From NCBI GenBank assembly GCA_030374805.1, contig JARGSG010000227.1:1-64000 (forward strand): 64,000 nucleotides of DNA, in the 5' to 3' direction. A model generated the notes under the pieces. That model saw only the letters and a list, made by a program, of their open reading frames with translations, was not told the origin of the DNA and searched no databases. Made by a program: the position numbers and the translations under genes. The DNA comes from Gracilaria gracilis. Lineage: Eukaryota > Rhodophyta > Florideophyceae > Gracilariales > Gracilariaceae. Shown one piece after another: positions 10,210 to 22,460 of this stretch (positions within the stretch are counted from its first letter, which is position 1; every line of letters begins with the position of its first letter).

Positions 10210-11991
10210 TCACACGAGCCCGCCCGCGGAGCGTTCGTGCAACCAATTTGCCCTACCCAGAAAAAAACTTCCACACTTCGAGTGTTGGTACAAAGCACGC
10301 AGCGGCGAAAACATGGCTACTGCAATGGGCTTCGGTATGATGTCTGTGTAGACAGACACAACGATGCCGTCGACTGACAGAGCACCAGACAAAGTAATAG
10401 GAGAATACATTCCCTGCATCATATGCTCCTCAACGGCCAGCACGTGTGCCAGACCATCCTTATCAGTGAAAAGTTTGTCGCCCAAAGCTACCAGTCGAGC
10501 TGGCACTTCGCCACGCCCGGCAACTGGGAGCAAATGCGACCCACTTATGTGCAACGTGTATGTCTGCTCTTGGGCCGTTACATAGATTTTGGCTATTATC
10601 CTCCTGTAAAGTGCCCATTGAGATAGAGACTTGTGACCGAAAAAGAACACTTCCGAAGCGACCGAATCAGAACTGTGAGTCACCGCATCACCAAAATTAA
10701 GCTCAGTCATCGGTTTGAGCTGAACGTGTCCCAGAGGCGTTATCAGTTTCACCACTGACAAAGCGGGGAAACACGAGTCCTTTGCGTTGACGTTTACCGT
10801 GGAGTTGCCTCGGAGACACATCACTGACTCATGCGAGATATCGCACATGCAACCAGATTCCAAACATGATAGTGTACAACATTCCTTACTGATGACCTCT
10901 TGACTGAAGATCGTGCCAGTAAGGTGGATGTCCTTACTCGATATAGATACATTGATGAACATAATCCCTTCCATGAACTTAACCCCAGCCAGCGTAACCT
11001 TGGTTGTGTTAGTGTCAGGCATCGTCTTTCCGTCCACAGTCGCATCTTTGAGAGAAAATGTGCTGCAGACATCCTCCGCATAGGAGCTCACATTCCTAAT
11101 GACGAGATTAGTTATATCTGATTTTGAGAGGTCGATGAAGTTTCTGACCTTTACATCGAGCAGGTCAAGGCCCGTTATTTCTGTTCGATCGCAGTACAAG
11201 CCATCTGTGAATGACACGTTCATAAACATTGCCGTTTGCAACGAAATCTTCTTTTTCGGGATTTCTTCAGCTTCAACCTCCTCGTGACAGATCATGCCAC
11301 CGATTCTTGACGATTGCACTTCCAAGTCCTCCACCATAACACTCTGAAACCGGATATGTCCGGACCCTATAGTGTGATGAATTAGAACCCGGTTAAGAGA
11401 CATGTCGAACATAAGAATCTTACCTCCGTCTTTTGCGCTACCACTAAGGGAACGAGAGCCTAGGGTTGCGTGAGAGATTGTCATTTGTTTCACGTCGACA
11501 TGGCTAAACTGCATATGATGCTTGAATGTGCAATTCTTGAAGGTAACACTGTCTAACGCAAACTTCTCAAACATGATGTCAAGCCAACTTTCGAAGTTAC
11601 AGTCCTCAAATACCACATTGTGCATGGTAGTATGCGTGAACATTGCTTTTTCATTCTGGTTCCCTTGCGCAGTTCCGAAAGTACAAGCTTTGAAAGAAAC
11701 ATTGTACCAAGTCGTACCGTCAAGAGGGTCATCTCTTTTTTCCGGAAAATGAAAACCGCAATTGGTAAAACGTGTCTTCTTGATAAGGGACTTGGTAAAC
11801 ACCCAGTTATGGGTGCGATTCATGAAATGTTCGTCTTCTACACAGAGATTGAAGAAGAAGCCCTTGTTTCCTTGTTTGCCTATATCAGCTGGTTCTTAGC
11901 AATGTTTATAGCTTATTTCAGTGAAGCTCTGCTGCGCGAGACAGAGAATAATGAACATGAAAAGCGAGACACGAAGGAAAAAGTACGCCAT
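10210..11991 (-). pseudogene. Secreted pentapeptide-like repeat protein with one in-frame stop
   Basis: From an ATG at 11991 the frame encodes a clear signal peptide (MAYFFLRVSLFMFIILCLAQ) and about 11 more residues, then a TAA at 11896-11898, and continues open in the same frame for 562 codons to the stop at 10210. No GT donor lies between signal peptide and stop, so an intron does not explain it. The next ATG is at 11823. The body carries repeated F-x-x-C-x-F units (TRFTNCGF, VSFKACTF, VVFEDCNF, VTFKNCTF at about residues 75-155), the pattern of pentapeptide-like right-handed beta-helices, also seen in the luminal loop of SV2 transporters. Several NxS/T sites fit an extracellular protein. 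A Cys cluster lies in the middle (near 10840). I infer a recently inactivated secreted or wall protein; readthrough is the alternative. Confidence 0.6.
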
Positions 11992-12029
11992 TACTCAATG
12001 TCTTTTCTCCCTGAACTGATGACGTAGAT

Positions 12030-13980
12030 AAAACGCTGACAACCAAAAGCTGATGAATGGTCTGCAGCCCTTGTCCACCGATCCCGTACAAAGAACGCAG
12101 TTCTGGTGGCTTGGCGTTGCAGAACGTGGAGATGTCAAGGAGTAAGTTCTGGGTTAAGACCGCTGGAAGTCAGAGCAATGAATCAGAAATCCGGCAGCGG
12201 TCATCGGTGTACTTTGCGCATGATTCCCTCTGAGAAGTCCCTTGTCAAGCACCGTTAAGTTCCCAACCAACGAGTGGATGGTGTATTCAGAATCTGACTC
12301 AGTCATACTGAATGCTTGAGCATCATGCTAGAACGTGGCTGGCTGAAGACTATTGTTGGTTAAGAGGTTTATACATGAAGAACGGATACTCCCTTTTGAC
12401 ACGAAAGAAGAGCACAACCTGAAATCACATTTGAAGTTGCACATCCCGAAGAGGAAACAAAAGGCCATTACTGCGCTCCTTCCATTTGAACACGTTGATT
12501 AGTGCAAAGCAGCTGAGCAGCTACACAGGGTATCGTTAAAATCATGAAACGCTTGCTAGAACAAAGATTACTAACATTGATGTGGACGTAGAAGCGGCCG
12601 GGAGGGCTCAGTGTCTTAGATCTGGATTGGATCAAAAGGAATTGTCTTCGAAGACCCATGTTCGGGAGTTATTTTGGAATGGTGATGTAACATCTCAAAA
12701 GAAGTACCAAACCAAGTCATTCTATGACGCTGATTGGGAACGCAAAGAAACACTGGTAATGGCAGAGAGGGTGCCTGTGGGCTGTGATTTATCTTGTTGC
12801 AGGGTAGCGCATCGAACGTCACCCTGTTTCTTGAGAGGGTTCATGGCGCTATGTAAACCGACGAAACGGTAGCTACCCCTGGTAACTAAAGCCCAGCATC
12901 AAGCTACCTTATATCCAAAATATGCGTTTGCGGCAAAGCTCTAGGGATAGAGAAAACTGAGAAGAAGGGAATACGTTTCTATTCTCGCACACTCTTATTC
13001 GACAAACCCCGTTTGTTCACCGCGTTGTTTTTGCTTTTGCCAGAGTGCTGACGAAGGAATTTGGAATCTTCACCACAAAGGAAGCTTTGAAATTTGCCAC
13101 GAAAGAGAGTAGTTATTGTCGATCTCCGATCAAAGCATTGCAAAAGTGGATGTGTCAAAATCTAAGAGCGTACCCAGCGAGACTGTCTGAATAACACCCA
13201 TCACATAAATTCGAGTGGACTCTGAACTTCAGAGGCTAAAGAATCATGGGGAAATGAAAGCCAAAAAAGAACCCAATGAAAGAGCCTAAAAGGGCGAAAC
13301 ATAGTGAGATTGTGAGGATCTCTGCGTACGATTTTGACCCCATAAGAAGAAGACATACACTTCAGTCAACTTTATTCTTTTTGCTGAAGAATACTTGTGC
13401 AGTACACCATCTACAGGTATGTGGGTTCCACTGATGCTATGAACTGGCGCGTTTGATATACGTCTTTTTAACTGTTTCAATTTGATACTACCCTTGGTAC
13501 ACACACCTGGTAGATGGCATGTTCATTATCTCATATAGAACACAAAGAAAGAAGATATTATCGGTCTTGTTTGTCAGGAACGATGGAAATCCCCGACGTG
13601 AACTTCGAAAGCCCACGTGGTGACGCCTCGCTAACCTGCAAAAAAGCAAACCTGTGTACTGTATAGCCCTTCCAACGCTTTCTAAACCACCTCCTTAACA
13701 GAAACTGTGCAGTTCAACTGTTCTTGGCTCATTCTGGAATGGAAAACAAGCACACCATGACGACAATCTGTTCACATCCACTGAGAACGTTGGACGAACC
13801 ATCGAGCACATGTCTTTAAGCATACATACTGAAGTGATCCTTGCATGAGAAGCTCTCGAAACCGCGTTAGTGCGACGAAGAAGAACGCCATTTGCGTTGC
13901 TCGTGTCATGGAACACAGTCCAAAAACCAGAGCTATAACTTCTTGCAACAACTGAGAAGGCTTTCCGGCTTGGTCCGCTA
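12030..13980. other. Stretch without a recognisable gene
   Basis: Only short open frames (up to 96 codons) with no recognisable motif, on both strands. It separates two pseudogenes and may hold further unrecognised decayed sequence. Confidence 0.4.
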
Positions 13981-13984
13981 TCGT

Positions 13985-14927
<943 letters not shown>

Positions 14928-15006
14928 GATCATCACGTGGGCTAACACAAATTGAATGCACCAATCGCATGGTGTTCATCGATGCGTAGACCACACCGAG
15001 CATTCT

Positions 15007-16290
15007 TTACCAACACCAAAAACTCTTGAAGAACACTCTCCCACTCAGGTCACAGCTTCTAATGTTGGTGTTTCTCACAATTAAATCCTTCAAACAACTG
15101 ACACATCTCCATAATAGACGTCTTATCCTAGGAAGCGTTTGAAGAAAGGCAGGGAATCTGTCATTCAGATAGTAAAAGCGATCTCCGTCACACAAGTCCT
15201 CAAAATTGTCTTGTCCAGACCGCCACCATAGTCGGGCCCGGTGAGCTTCCACGCTCATGATCTTCTGCAACCGTTACATTCCAAGCTTCAACTTTATTCA
15301 CATCGCCTCCATACACAGTAGAAAGCGTGGAGCAACATTGATATTCTTCGTGATATCCAAGAAAGATTGTTGTTCTTTTAATCCCAATCTTGCTCTAATC
15401 GCGTTGAGTGTTGGGATAGAACGATGTCTTTCGCGTTGCAAGTTCAAAGCGATTAAGTCGAAGGCAAACCCTTCTTCAGGAATACCGGTGAACAAGAAGT
15501 TTCGAAGTGCGTCATGCAAAAATATGTCCACTTCTTGAGCCAATGTAACGGTAGCACCGCGAATAAACGTTTCTAGATTCTTGAATTGGTTTGCAGTGCG
15601 GAAGAACATTTTGTTCAGCGGATATGGGGGAAGACAACGATTGCCTCATGCAGCACGGTTAACTTGATTTCCAACCACAGTATGCGCATCAAGAAACGCT
15701 GCCGTACTGAACAAATCAAGAATTGCTATATTCTTGTAGAACTTGAAGCCAGGGTACGGTTTTTGTCCTCGACCAACTATGGCGAGGAAGACTTCTTCAA
15801 ACAAAATCTTTTCAAACTGTGCAATGCTGATCATCCTGGCTAGTTGTAACAGGAGATCGTAATCAGAAATTATGAACTACCGTTCCAATTCGTCGCATAC
15901 CGAACTGCGTTCTCTCACGAAGATGGTGTGCAAAGCAGTAAGCACAGGATGTTCGTTCGCACCATGATCACCAGCAAGAAAGTATTGGGCACCTGCAGTT
16001 GGAGCATTCGGGAGCCCGAGCGTAATCAAAAGTAGCAAATTTCCGTTTGTAACTTTCAACTTTCCACTCTTGAACGAGCGCAAAGCGTTTGCATGCGCTT
16101 CATCAAGGCCATACACTGCAGCGAGATCCAACGCAGATGACAATGAATTGATCGGTCGTTCTGCATCAAACTTTGGTGCGAAGGTTCTCGCATTTGGAGC
16201 ACAACAAACAGTCTCACCCACTGTGACTTCCACAGGACCCGGTGCAGTTGCAGTTTCATCAGCATCCTGGACCTGTCACTAACACGTTTG
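15007..16290 (-). pseudogene. Animal-type haem peroxidase pseudogene
   Basis: The fold family of myeloperoxidase, cyclooxygenase and peroxidasin is recognisable in order: ALDLAAVYGLDEAHANALRS (about 16130), QYFLAGDHGANEHPVLTALH (about 15980), ISIAQFEKILFEEVFLAIVG (about 15820), FSTAAFLDAHTVV (about 15690; proximal His kept), LETFIRGATVTLAQEVDIFL (about 15570), RNFLFTG, FDLIALNLQRERHRSIPTLN and finally DLCDGDRFYYLND (about 15195). Nearly all blocks lie in one frame, interrupted by in-frame stops at 15877-15879 and 15646-15648. Near 15300-15200 the best-matching block (EDHERGSSPGPTMVAVW) is in another frame, so two compensating shifts occurred there. The distal Arg of the usual R-x-x-E block is Gly (GDHGANE). 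The N-terminal part with the distal His was not found. A secreted oxidant or halogenating enzyme is the likely ancestor. Confidence 0.8.
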
Positions 16291-16908
16291 AAGAAATGCT
16301 GGTGCAACCTTTGCAGCAATGCTGCTCTGTACGGTGCCGTTGGTTATGGAGTGTATCGAAGCATCAGGTGTGTCCGAAAGTAGTATCGGTATTGAGACAG
16401 CGAAGGGGCGTGATTGGGAGCGAGGTAACGCGGGGTGTGTAGGCAGACAGAAAACATGCGTACGTACACCGAAGTACCAGGGGTGCGCTGCACGCAAGCG
16501 TGTACCAATGCTACCGTTGGTAGACGTAAACACAGAAAGAGAAACGCTGACCAGTGTCTCCAGGAGACCAAAAAATGGACGAGCAATTACTCTGGAGGAC
16601 GAGAGAGGCCATCTTCGGACCCATGGAAATCCTTTGGCATCCCAACGGACATATTTAGAGCCAATTAAAAAACTCCAAAAAATCGCTCCGTGCCACAAGG
16701 CCATTGCGCGGACATTTCTAGGCACCTGCAGTCACTAGTCGTACCCATATGGCCCCTTTACAGTACCAACTTCGCCCAGAACCTCTGTTCATAGGGGTAG
16801 CTACTTCCGTCTATGACATATGTTTTTTCTTTTCCAAGTGCCAGCTTTGTCTTCTCCCACTTCTCAACTTCCTTCTTGGTGAGCTAGCTTCTTCCCCTTC
16901 GGGGCGTG
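16291..16908. other. Spacer between peroxidase relic and Gypsy element
   Basis: Overlapping open frames on both strands (up to 148 codons) carry no recognised motif. The element's 3' LTR would be expected just below 16,900. Purine-rich minus-strand tracts (for example about 16826-16840) could be a polypurine tract, but I see no sequence here that repeats the region beyond 24.7 kb. Confidence 0.35.
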
Positions 16909-18358
16909 TTATCCCACTTGGGCGTTGACAATTGTCGCCGGGAGACCCGTGAGAGTACGCCGATGGTACTGCACCACTTTCGATCGTGGGAGATGCTCGA
17001 TTGGCTCATCCGAGTCAGCCTCGGGTCCGTAGCCGTACCAACGTACGAGATACTGTATGTACCCCAACGGGTGGTATGAGTGTTCCACTATGTGGTCGAC
17101 TACGAACTCCTGTCGGAAAACTTCCCGGCCTTGCCGTGTGATTACGACATCCTGCTTCGGAGAGCTCTCCGGCGGCTTCAACGTGTGTGGCTCTGCGTCG
17201 GTGTTCCTGCTAGACCGTTTTGTATCCAACAAGGTTGATGGCACTGTAATTTCGCGGTGTGGTCCCCCACTTGGGTCGATTGTCACGCGTCTCGCGGTGT
17301 CGGTGTTCCCGTTTCCTTGTTCCGGTAGAGTTCCTTCTCCCGCGGGAGTCCCAGGTGGGCGTACCGCAAGTTTGCGTGGTATCGACCGTTTCGACGGAGT
17401 TGTGCGTGGCGTCGAACGCGCTGGCGTCAACGGTAACCCTGATTGAACCGGCCTCGCCGTGGTGGCACGTGACGTTGTCAACGGGTGATCGTCATTGGTC
17501 TGCGCCGTGGCGTGTTCCGCCTCCGTATGCGCGGGAGGTGTCAGCTCGGTTTGTCGACGTGGTTCGCTCGCTGAGCTGATCTCCCTTACAGGTGTAGTCC
17601 GTGTGCTACGGTTGGCACCTCCTTGCTGGGCATTTAGCGACGTGTCCATGGTGTGGCCCGCCTCAGGCGTGTTGGGCGACTTAGTCTCCGACGACTCTTC
17701 TCCGTCTTGGACGTACGAGCTCAACGGCGCCTTAGGCGGTATTTCCACTCCGATCTGCGACGTAGTCACTACAGGCGCGCTATGAGGCGTAGGCAACGGC
17801 TTTACCGGTAACGACTGAGTCTCCTCGGTCCTGTCCCGCACGGCGGTAGTGTCTGGTGACGATTCCGCTTCTGCGTTGACGCGCGGCGACCTTGACGAGA
17901 CGCCGGGCTCCCGAGAGGGCTTTGATTGCGCATTAGTGGTGTCACTCTCCCGTGCCACACGGTGTTCCTCACGCGACAGCGCGGAAGCATGACGATTAAC
18001 GAGTCCCTCCCCCTCATTAGATGGAGCGACATGTGGAGTGGGTGTCAACGCGCCAAGTCGGCGAATAATTACGCCAGGCGGCGGGGCTTCAGACAGTGAA
18101 GCACCGGGGCGCGTAGAGTCCGATAACATCGGCAAATCCGAGAGTTCCCTACTACGGTGGTACCTCCCTAGGGCGGTCGATCGGGGGTGGGTCTGGTGTG
18201 TCCGTAGTGTTCGTTTCCGCTTCTGCGGTAGAATATCCACTTGATGGGTCATTTACCGCAGGCGGGGGTGCAAAAACCACGCGATCGCGGGAAATGCGTT
18301 CGTGTTGCTGATTCATCTCCACTACGAAAGTGTCGGATTCTACAGCAACTGTCTTCAA
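16909..18358 (-). pseudogene. Gypsy integrase linker and chromodomain
   Basis: After the interrupted GPY/F module (18358-18270) comes a roughly 380-residue Pro/Thr/Ser-rich, probably disordered linker, crossing a one-base frame change near 18180. It ends in a chromodomain at about 17130-16980 (FVVDHIVEHSYHPLGYIQYL, VRWYGYGPEADS, EPIEHLPRSKVV), which in chromoviruses targets integration to histone-marked chromatin. The aromatic cage positions and the Trp of LVRW are kept. Such a long linker between integrase and chromodomain is unusual. Confidence 0.75.
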
Positions 18359-18363
18359 GGGAC

Positions 18364-18653
18364 CACTACAAACCTCGAATATGGCCCAAATATGGCCGAG
18401 ATATGGCCGAAATGTGGCCGTTTAACTCGAAAAGTTGTGAGAGCGTTTAAAAAGCGGAGATAAACAAGTTTCATTTTTCTTCATATGGCCGAAATATGGC
18501 CCAAATGTGGCCTAAATATGGCCGAAGTGTACACGTGTCAGTTGGCTAAAGTCCTTTATTTCCGTAGTTACACGTTCTCTGAAATTTTTGAGCTAAACGG
18601 CCACATTTCGGCCATATCTTGGCCATATTTGGGCCATATTCGAGGTTTATAGG
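18364..18653. mobile_element. 290-bp non-autonomous inverted-repeat element (MITE), CACTA-like
   Basis: Nearly identical inverted arms of about 55 bp flank a short unique core. The left arm begins CACTACAAACCTCGAATATG; the right arm, read inwards, begins CCTATAAACCTCGAATATGG. The flanking GGGAC occurs on both sides (18359-18363 and 18654-18658), a target duplication of 3-5 bp. Removing 295 bp rejoins the integrase frame exactly (GACGGTCCC then TTGAAG). The arms and core are built of the repeated motif ATATGGCC or ATGTGGCC every 10-13 bp. CACTA start, short target duplication and subterminal repeats suggest mobilisation by a CACTA-type transposase. Confidence 0.85.
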
Positions 18654-19628
18654 GGGACCGTCGGCGACGGGTGAGAGCTTGTGGCATTTCTCCTTGCCTG
18701 AGTTCCAATACTCCTTACGGATGAACACACAGTCTCCTTCTTTAAGGGCGGGTGGTCTTCGAGGGGCTCGCTGATCGAAATCACGCTTATATGCGGCTTG
18801 CGACCGGGCCATTGACCGTTGTGCTGCAGGGACCAGCTTAGTAAGCCATGTCTTCCAGGTTTCCCTGTATCCCTTCGTCGAAGGAAATTGATCCAGCGTT
18901 GGCTGTGCTTCGAGCGCCACGGGCGGCGGGGTGCGAGAGAGAACCAATTCAAATGGAGTCAATCCCGTAGTACGGTGTACCTGAGTGTTGTATGCGAATG
19001 TCAGCCCATCGGTGAACAGGTCCCACGTGGTGGGGTGATCGGCTACGTATGAACGGAGTGCTGCTAACATCGTCCGGTTAAACCGTTCAGCCTGCCCATT
19101 ACACTGGGGGTGGTAGGTTGTCGTGAAGAGATTCTTGACACCCAGAATCCTGCATACATCCCCGAAGAACCGGGAGGCAAACTGTTTCCCGTTGTCGGAG
19201 AATAGGTTCACCGGTGGATCGTAGACGAATGCCCAATGGGTGACGAATGCTTGCGCAACCGTCAGTGACGTGATTCTCCGTAAGGGTACGGTACGAACGA
19301 GCTTCGAGAAACGATCCGTGATCACGAGTAGAAATTTGTTACGCCGCTTAGTAGCGAGGAAGGGTCGCAAAATATCGATAGCTACGAATTCCAGGGGCGC
19401 CCTTGCGGAAAAGAGCTTCAACTTCGTCGCATGGCGGCGAAGCTTGACGCGATTCCGAGCACACTCGGGGCAGAACCGCACAGTTGCGTAGCAATCCACA
19501 GCCATTGCTGGCCAGTAGAATTTCCTTCGCAATGTAAGGTACAGTTTCCGTCCTCCGACGTGGCCACTAAGTTTGGCATAGTGTGATAAGTGTAACATCC
19601 GAAATTGTAGGGCGTGTGGCACCACCAT
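18654..19628 (-). pseudogene. Gypsy integrase, tail split by an inserted element
   Basis: An HHCC zinc domain (HYAKLSGHVGGRKLY and FCPECARN), the catalytic core (VAIDILRPF, FSDNGKQFASRFF, HPQCNGQAERFNRTM) and a GPY/F-like module (KLSPVADGP) are visible. The RT frame ends in a stop at 19643 while the integrase reads smoothly upstream in another frame (GYLVRTVTGNRQ), showing a one-base shift near 19660. At 18654 the GPY/F module is cut by the inverted-repeat element and resumes at 18358 (KTVAVESDTFVVEMNQQHER). The 54 codons that the frame adds past 18654 are insertion sequence. Confidence 0.88.
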
Positions 19629-19642
19629 TTGTCGGTTTCCAG

Positions 19643-21742
19643 TTACCGTGCGGACGAGATATCCAATTCATTCACCCGAAAGGGGAGATCAGCTCCTCCA
19701 TTGAGTTGCGCCCGAATCTTCGTGCAGTAGGGATCGCTGAATTGTTCCCTAACCATCTCCTCCGTTGTGACGGGTACGAAGTTCCCTGGTAGGGGGTTCG
19801 CACTTTTGCTGACAGCGAGTAGGTCATCCAGTTCCTGGTCAAACTCCAGTTCGTCTGGCAACTCCTCTTCGATATCATCCATTTCACCTGCGGTGTAGTC
19901 GTCAACTGCGAAGCAGGGTATTTCCTCGTCATCGACGGCTAACGCTTCCCCTGTGGTGGGTAGGCGAGAAAGGGCGTCGGCTTGTGTATTGTTGGCGCCC
20001 TTCTTGTAGGCGACGTCGAAGTCAAACTCTGCAAGACGCAGTCTCCAACGCAATAAGCGGCCTGAAGGCTCCGATATGGAGAGTAGCCATCTCAATGATG
20101 AGTGATCCGTGTAAACGGTGAAATGAGCACCCATGAGGTAGGGGCGTAGTGTGCATAATACCCACACTACTGCAAGACATTCCTTCTCCGAGACGGAGTA
20201 ATTCTTCTCATGCACGTTTAACGAACGGGACCAGTACCCAATTGGCTTGCGTTCCCCCTCTGGGGTGGTTTGAAACAAGGCGCAGCCTACCTGGTAGTCA
20301 CTAGAATCCGTGTCCACGGTATATGAAAGTCCCGGTTCCGGTAGTGACAATACTGGTGCCGTGGTTACAGCCTCTTTGAGAGAGTTAAAGGCTTTCGTCT
20401 GAGTAGACGTGAATGGGTCCAACTTAGGCGGCTGACCCTTCCGCAGAAGCGCGTTGAAAGGTGCCGCAATGTCTGCGAAGTTGGGAATAAACCGTCTATA
20501 GACGTTGACTAATCCTAGGAAGGATCTCAGTTCAGTCTGGGTAGTCAGTTCCGTGGCCTGTTTCAGCGACTTCACCCGTGCTTCCTCGATCATGACACGT
20601 CCTGGACGGATTATGTGACCCAGACACTTGACAGTATCCGTGAAGAATTCGAATTTTCTCAGCTTGAGTGTCACTCCTGCGTCCCGTAACGTGGCCATTA
20701 TGTCTCTCACATGTGTGAGGTGATCATCCAGATTATCTGAGAATACAATGAAGTCGTCAAGGTAGATGAGACAACTACGCCACTTAAAGCGGGCCAGTAG
20801 GATATCAATAGCACGCTGAAAAGTAGCGGGAGAATTGGTTAAGCCAAAGAGCATCCGTTTAAAACAGTAGAGGCCAGAATGACAAACAAACGCTGTCTTG
20901 TCCTGATCCTCCTTTCTCACTGGAACCTGCCAGTATCCCCAGTTAGCATCCAAGCCCGTGAATACGGTAGCATTTCCGAGAGAATCGATGTATTCATCCA
21001 TACATGGAATAGGGTACACGTCCTTGACGGTAAGGGCGTTTAGACGACGATAGTCGATACAGAAGCGCCAGGAACCATCCTGTTTCGGAGCCAGTACCAC
21101 TGGTGATGCCCACGGCGAATGTGCTGGTTCAATAACTTCTGCACGGAGCATCTTGTCCACCTGAAATTGCTCTTCTTCTCTGGCCTTGGACCCTGCCCTG
21201 TACGGATGTTGGGCTACTGGCCGAGAGTTCGGAAGGAGATTCATCCGGTGTTCCGTGGTATTTATCTCTCCGAGAGAACCATCCCACATTTTGGTGAATT
21301 CACGAAGCATATCGCGCAGTCGTTTGAGGTGTGTCTCCGGAACATGTCCGAGGTCGAGTTCTTCCAATTCCTTCACTGGGTCCAATTGGTCGTAACTCGT
21401 CGGAACGCGTGTCTTCTCTGTCTTAACAGGTTGCTGACCCGAGAAACTCGGCGACGGAGACGAATGAGATTCAGACTCCTTCCCCTCCTTAGAGTGAACG
21501 ATTAAGAGCACATCAGCAGCAGTCATCTTCGTCGGTACCAACGCAGTTGGATGCGGCATGACCGAGCCAATCACTTGGTTTTTCACCAGATACTGGGTTG
21601 TTTTGCCTAGATTGGCTATCAACACGTAAAACGGATTATCCGGTTCCACCTGGACCACTCCATTAGCAATGGCAAGAGAGTATTTATCATACAACGACGG
21701 CAATGGCTGGACGATTCGTAAACCATGTTGACGGGAATTCAC
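19643..21742 (-). pseudogene. Gypsy reverse transcriptase and RNase H
   Basis: The RT blocks are in order: WASPVVLAPKQDGSWRFCID, YRRLNALT, DEYIDSLGNATVFTGLDANW (first catalytic Asp), FGLTNSPATFQRAID and the catalytic YLDDFIVFS near 20765. RNase H follows (YTVDTDSSDYQVGCALFQ near 20310; YTDHSSLRWLLS near 20100; NNTQADALSR near 19990). The frame of 699 codons is intact within itself. It converts element RNA to cDNA in an active copy; here it is separated by frameshifts from protease and integrase. Confidence 0.9.
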
Positions 21743-22458
21743 CTGTACCAGACTTGCGACTCTGGAGGCACGCGTGTCACGGAGGCAACACGAAGCTTCG
21801 TAGATTCCCGAGAACTCGGTGGAGCTTCCTGCGCCGCAGGTAGAGGTACATGCTCCTTGGAGGCATGCGTCAAAGGACGACGAAAAGTCGGCACGGACGA
21901 ACCATCTTTTATTTCAACCCGCCTCTGGCGGGGCCTAATGGCATCGACAAAGCGGTCGCAAAAGTCACAACCCAAAATGACGGGGGCGGCCAGGGACCGA
22001 CAAACGACAAAGTCGAGCTTCACCACGCATGAGCCCAAGCGGATTACCAACTCGATGTATCCTACCGTTGACAACGGGTTGTTATTTGCGTCAGCGACGT
22101 CAGGAATGTCGCCACGGCGAATGTGGGACCGCAAGGCGGGTGGCAATGCTGTCTCAACAATGAAGTTCGGACCTGCGCCTGTATCTAATACAGTGAGATA
22201 ACGCACCATAAACTGGGGTGAAAGGCCAAGGTCGGCATAGACCTTGTAATTGCGCTTAGCCATCACCATAACTCTATCCGGGAACCGGTTATGTCTTACC
22301 CGTATCCGCGGTCGACGAAGAACACCAAGATGTTCTGAGTTCACGTCTTCGACGGCCTGTTTCCTCGAGAGGATTCGGACCTGGGAGCGAGGCAGGGACG
22401 CCTCGGGCGCCTTCAGCCTCAACTCTGAGGGCGCCTCTCCAAGAGAGGAGACTCCCAC
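21739..22458 (-). pseudogene. Gypsy aspartic protease
   Basis: A retropepsin-like domain in a frame different from gag. The active-site motif LDTGAGPNFI lies near 22190-22160 and the flap/C-terminal block PVILGCDFCDRF near 21970. The C-terminal SQVWYR end corresponds to a position where such elements normally run straight on into reverse transcriptase; here one base is gained or lost at about 21740. Confidence 0.8.
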
Positions 22459-22460
22459 AA

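Noticed and set aside
11620-12027. Plus-strand open frame with a hydrophobic segment
   Set aside because: It is antisense to the signal-peptide end of the secreted repeat protein, and its hydrophobicity follows from that.
16740-16908. Possible 3' LTR of the Gypsy element
   Set aside because: No sequence here repeats the region at 24.7-25.5 kb on visual comparison.
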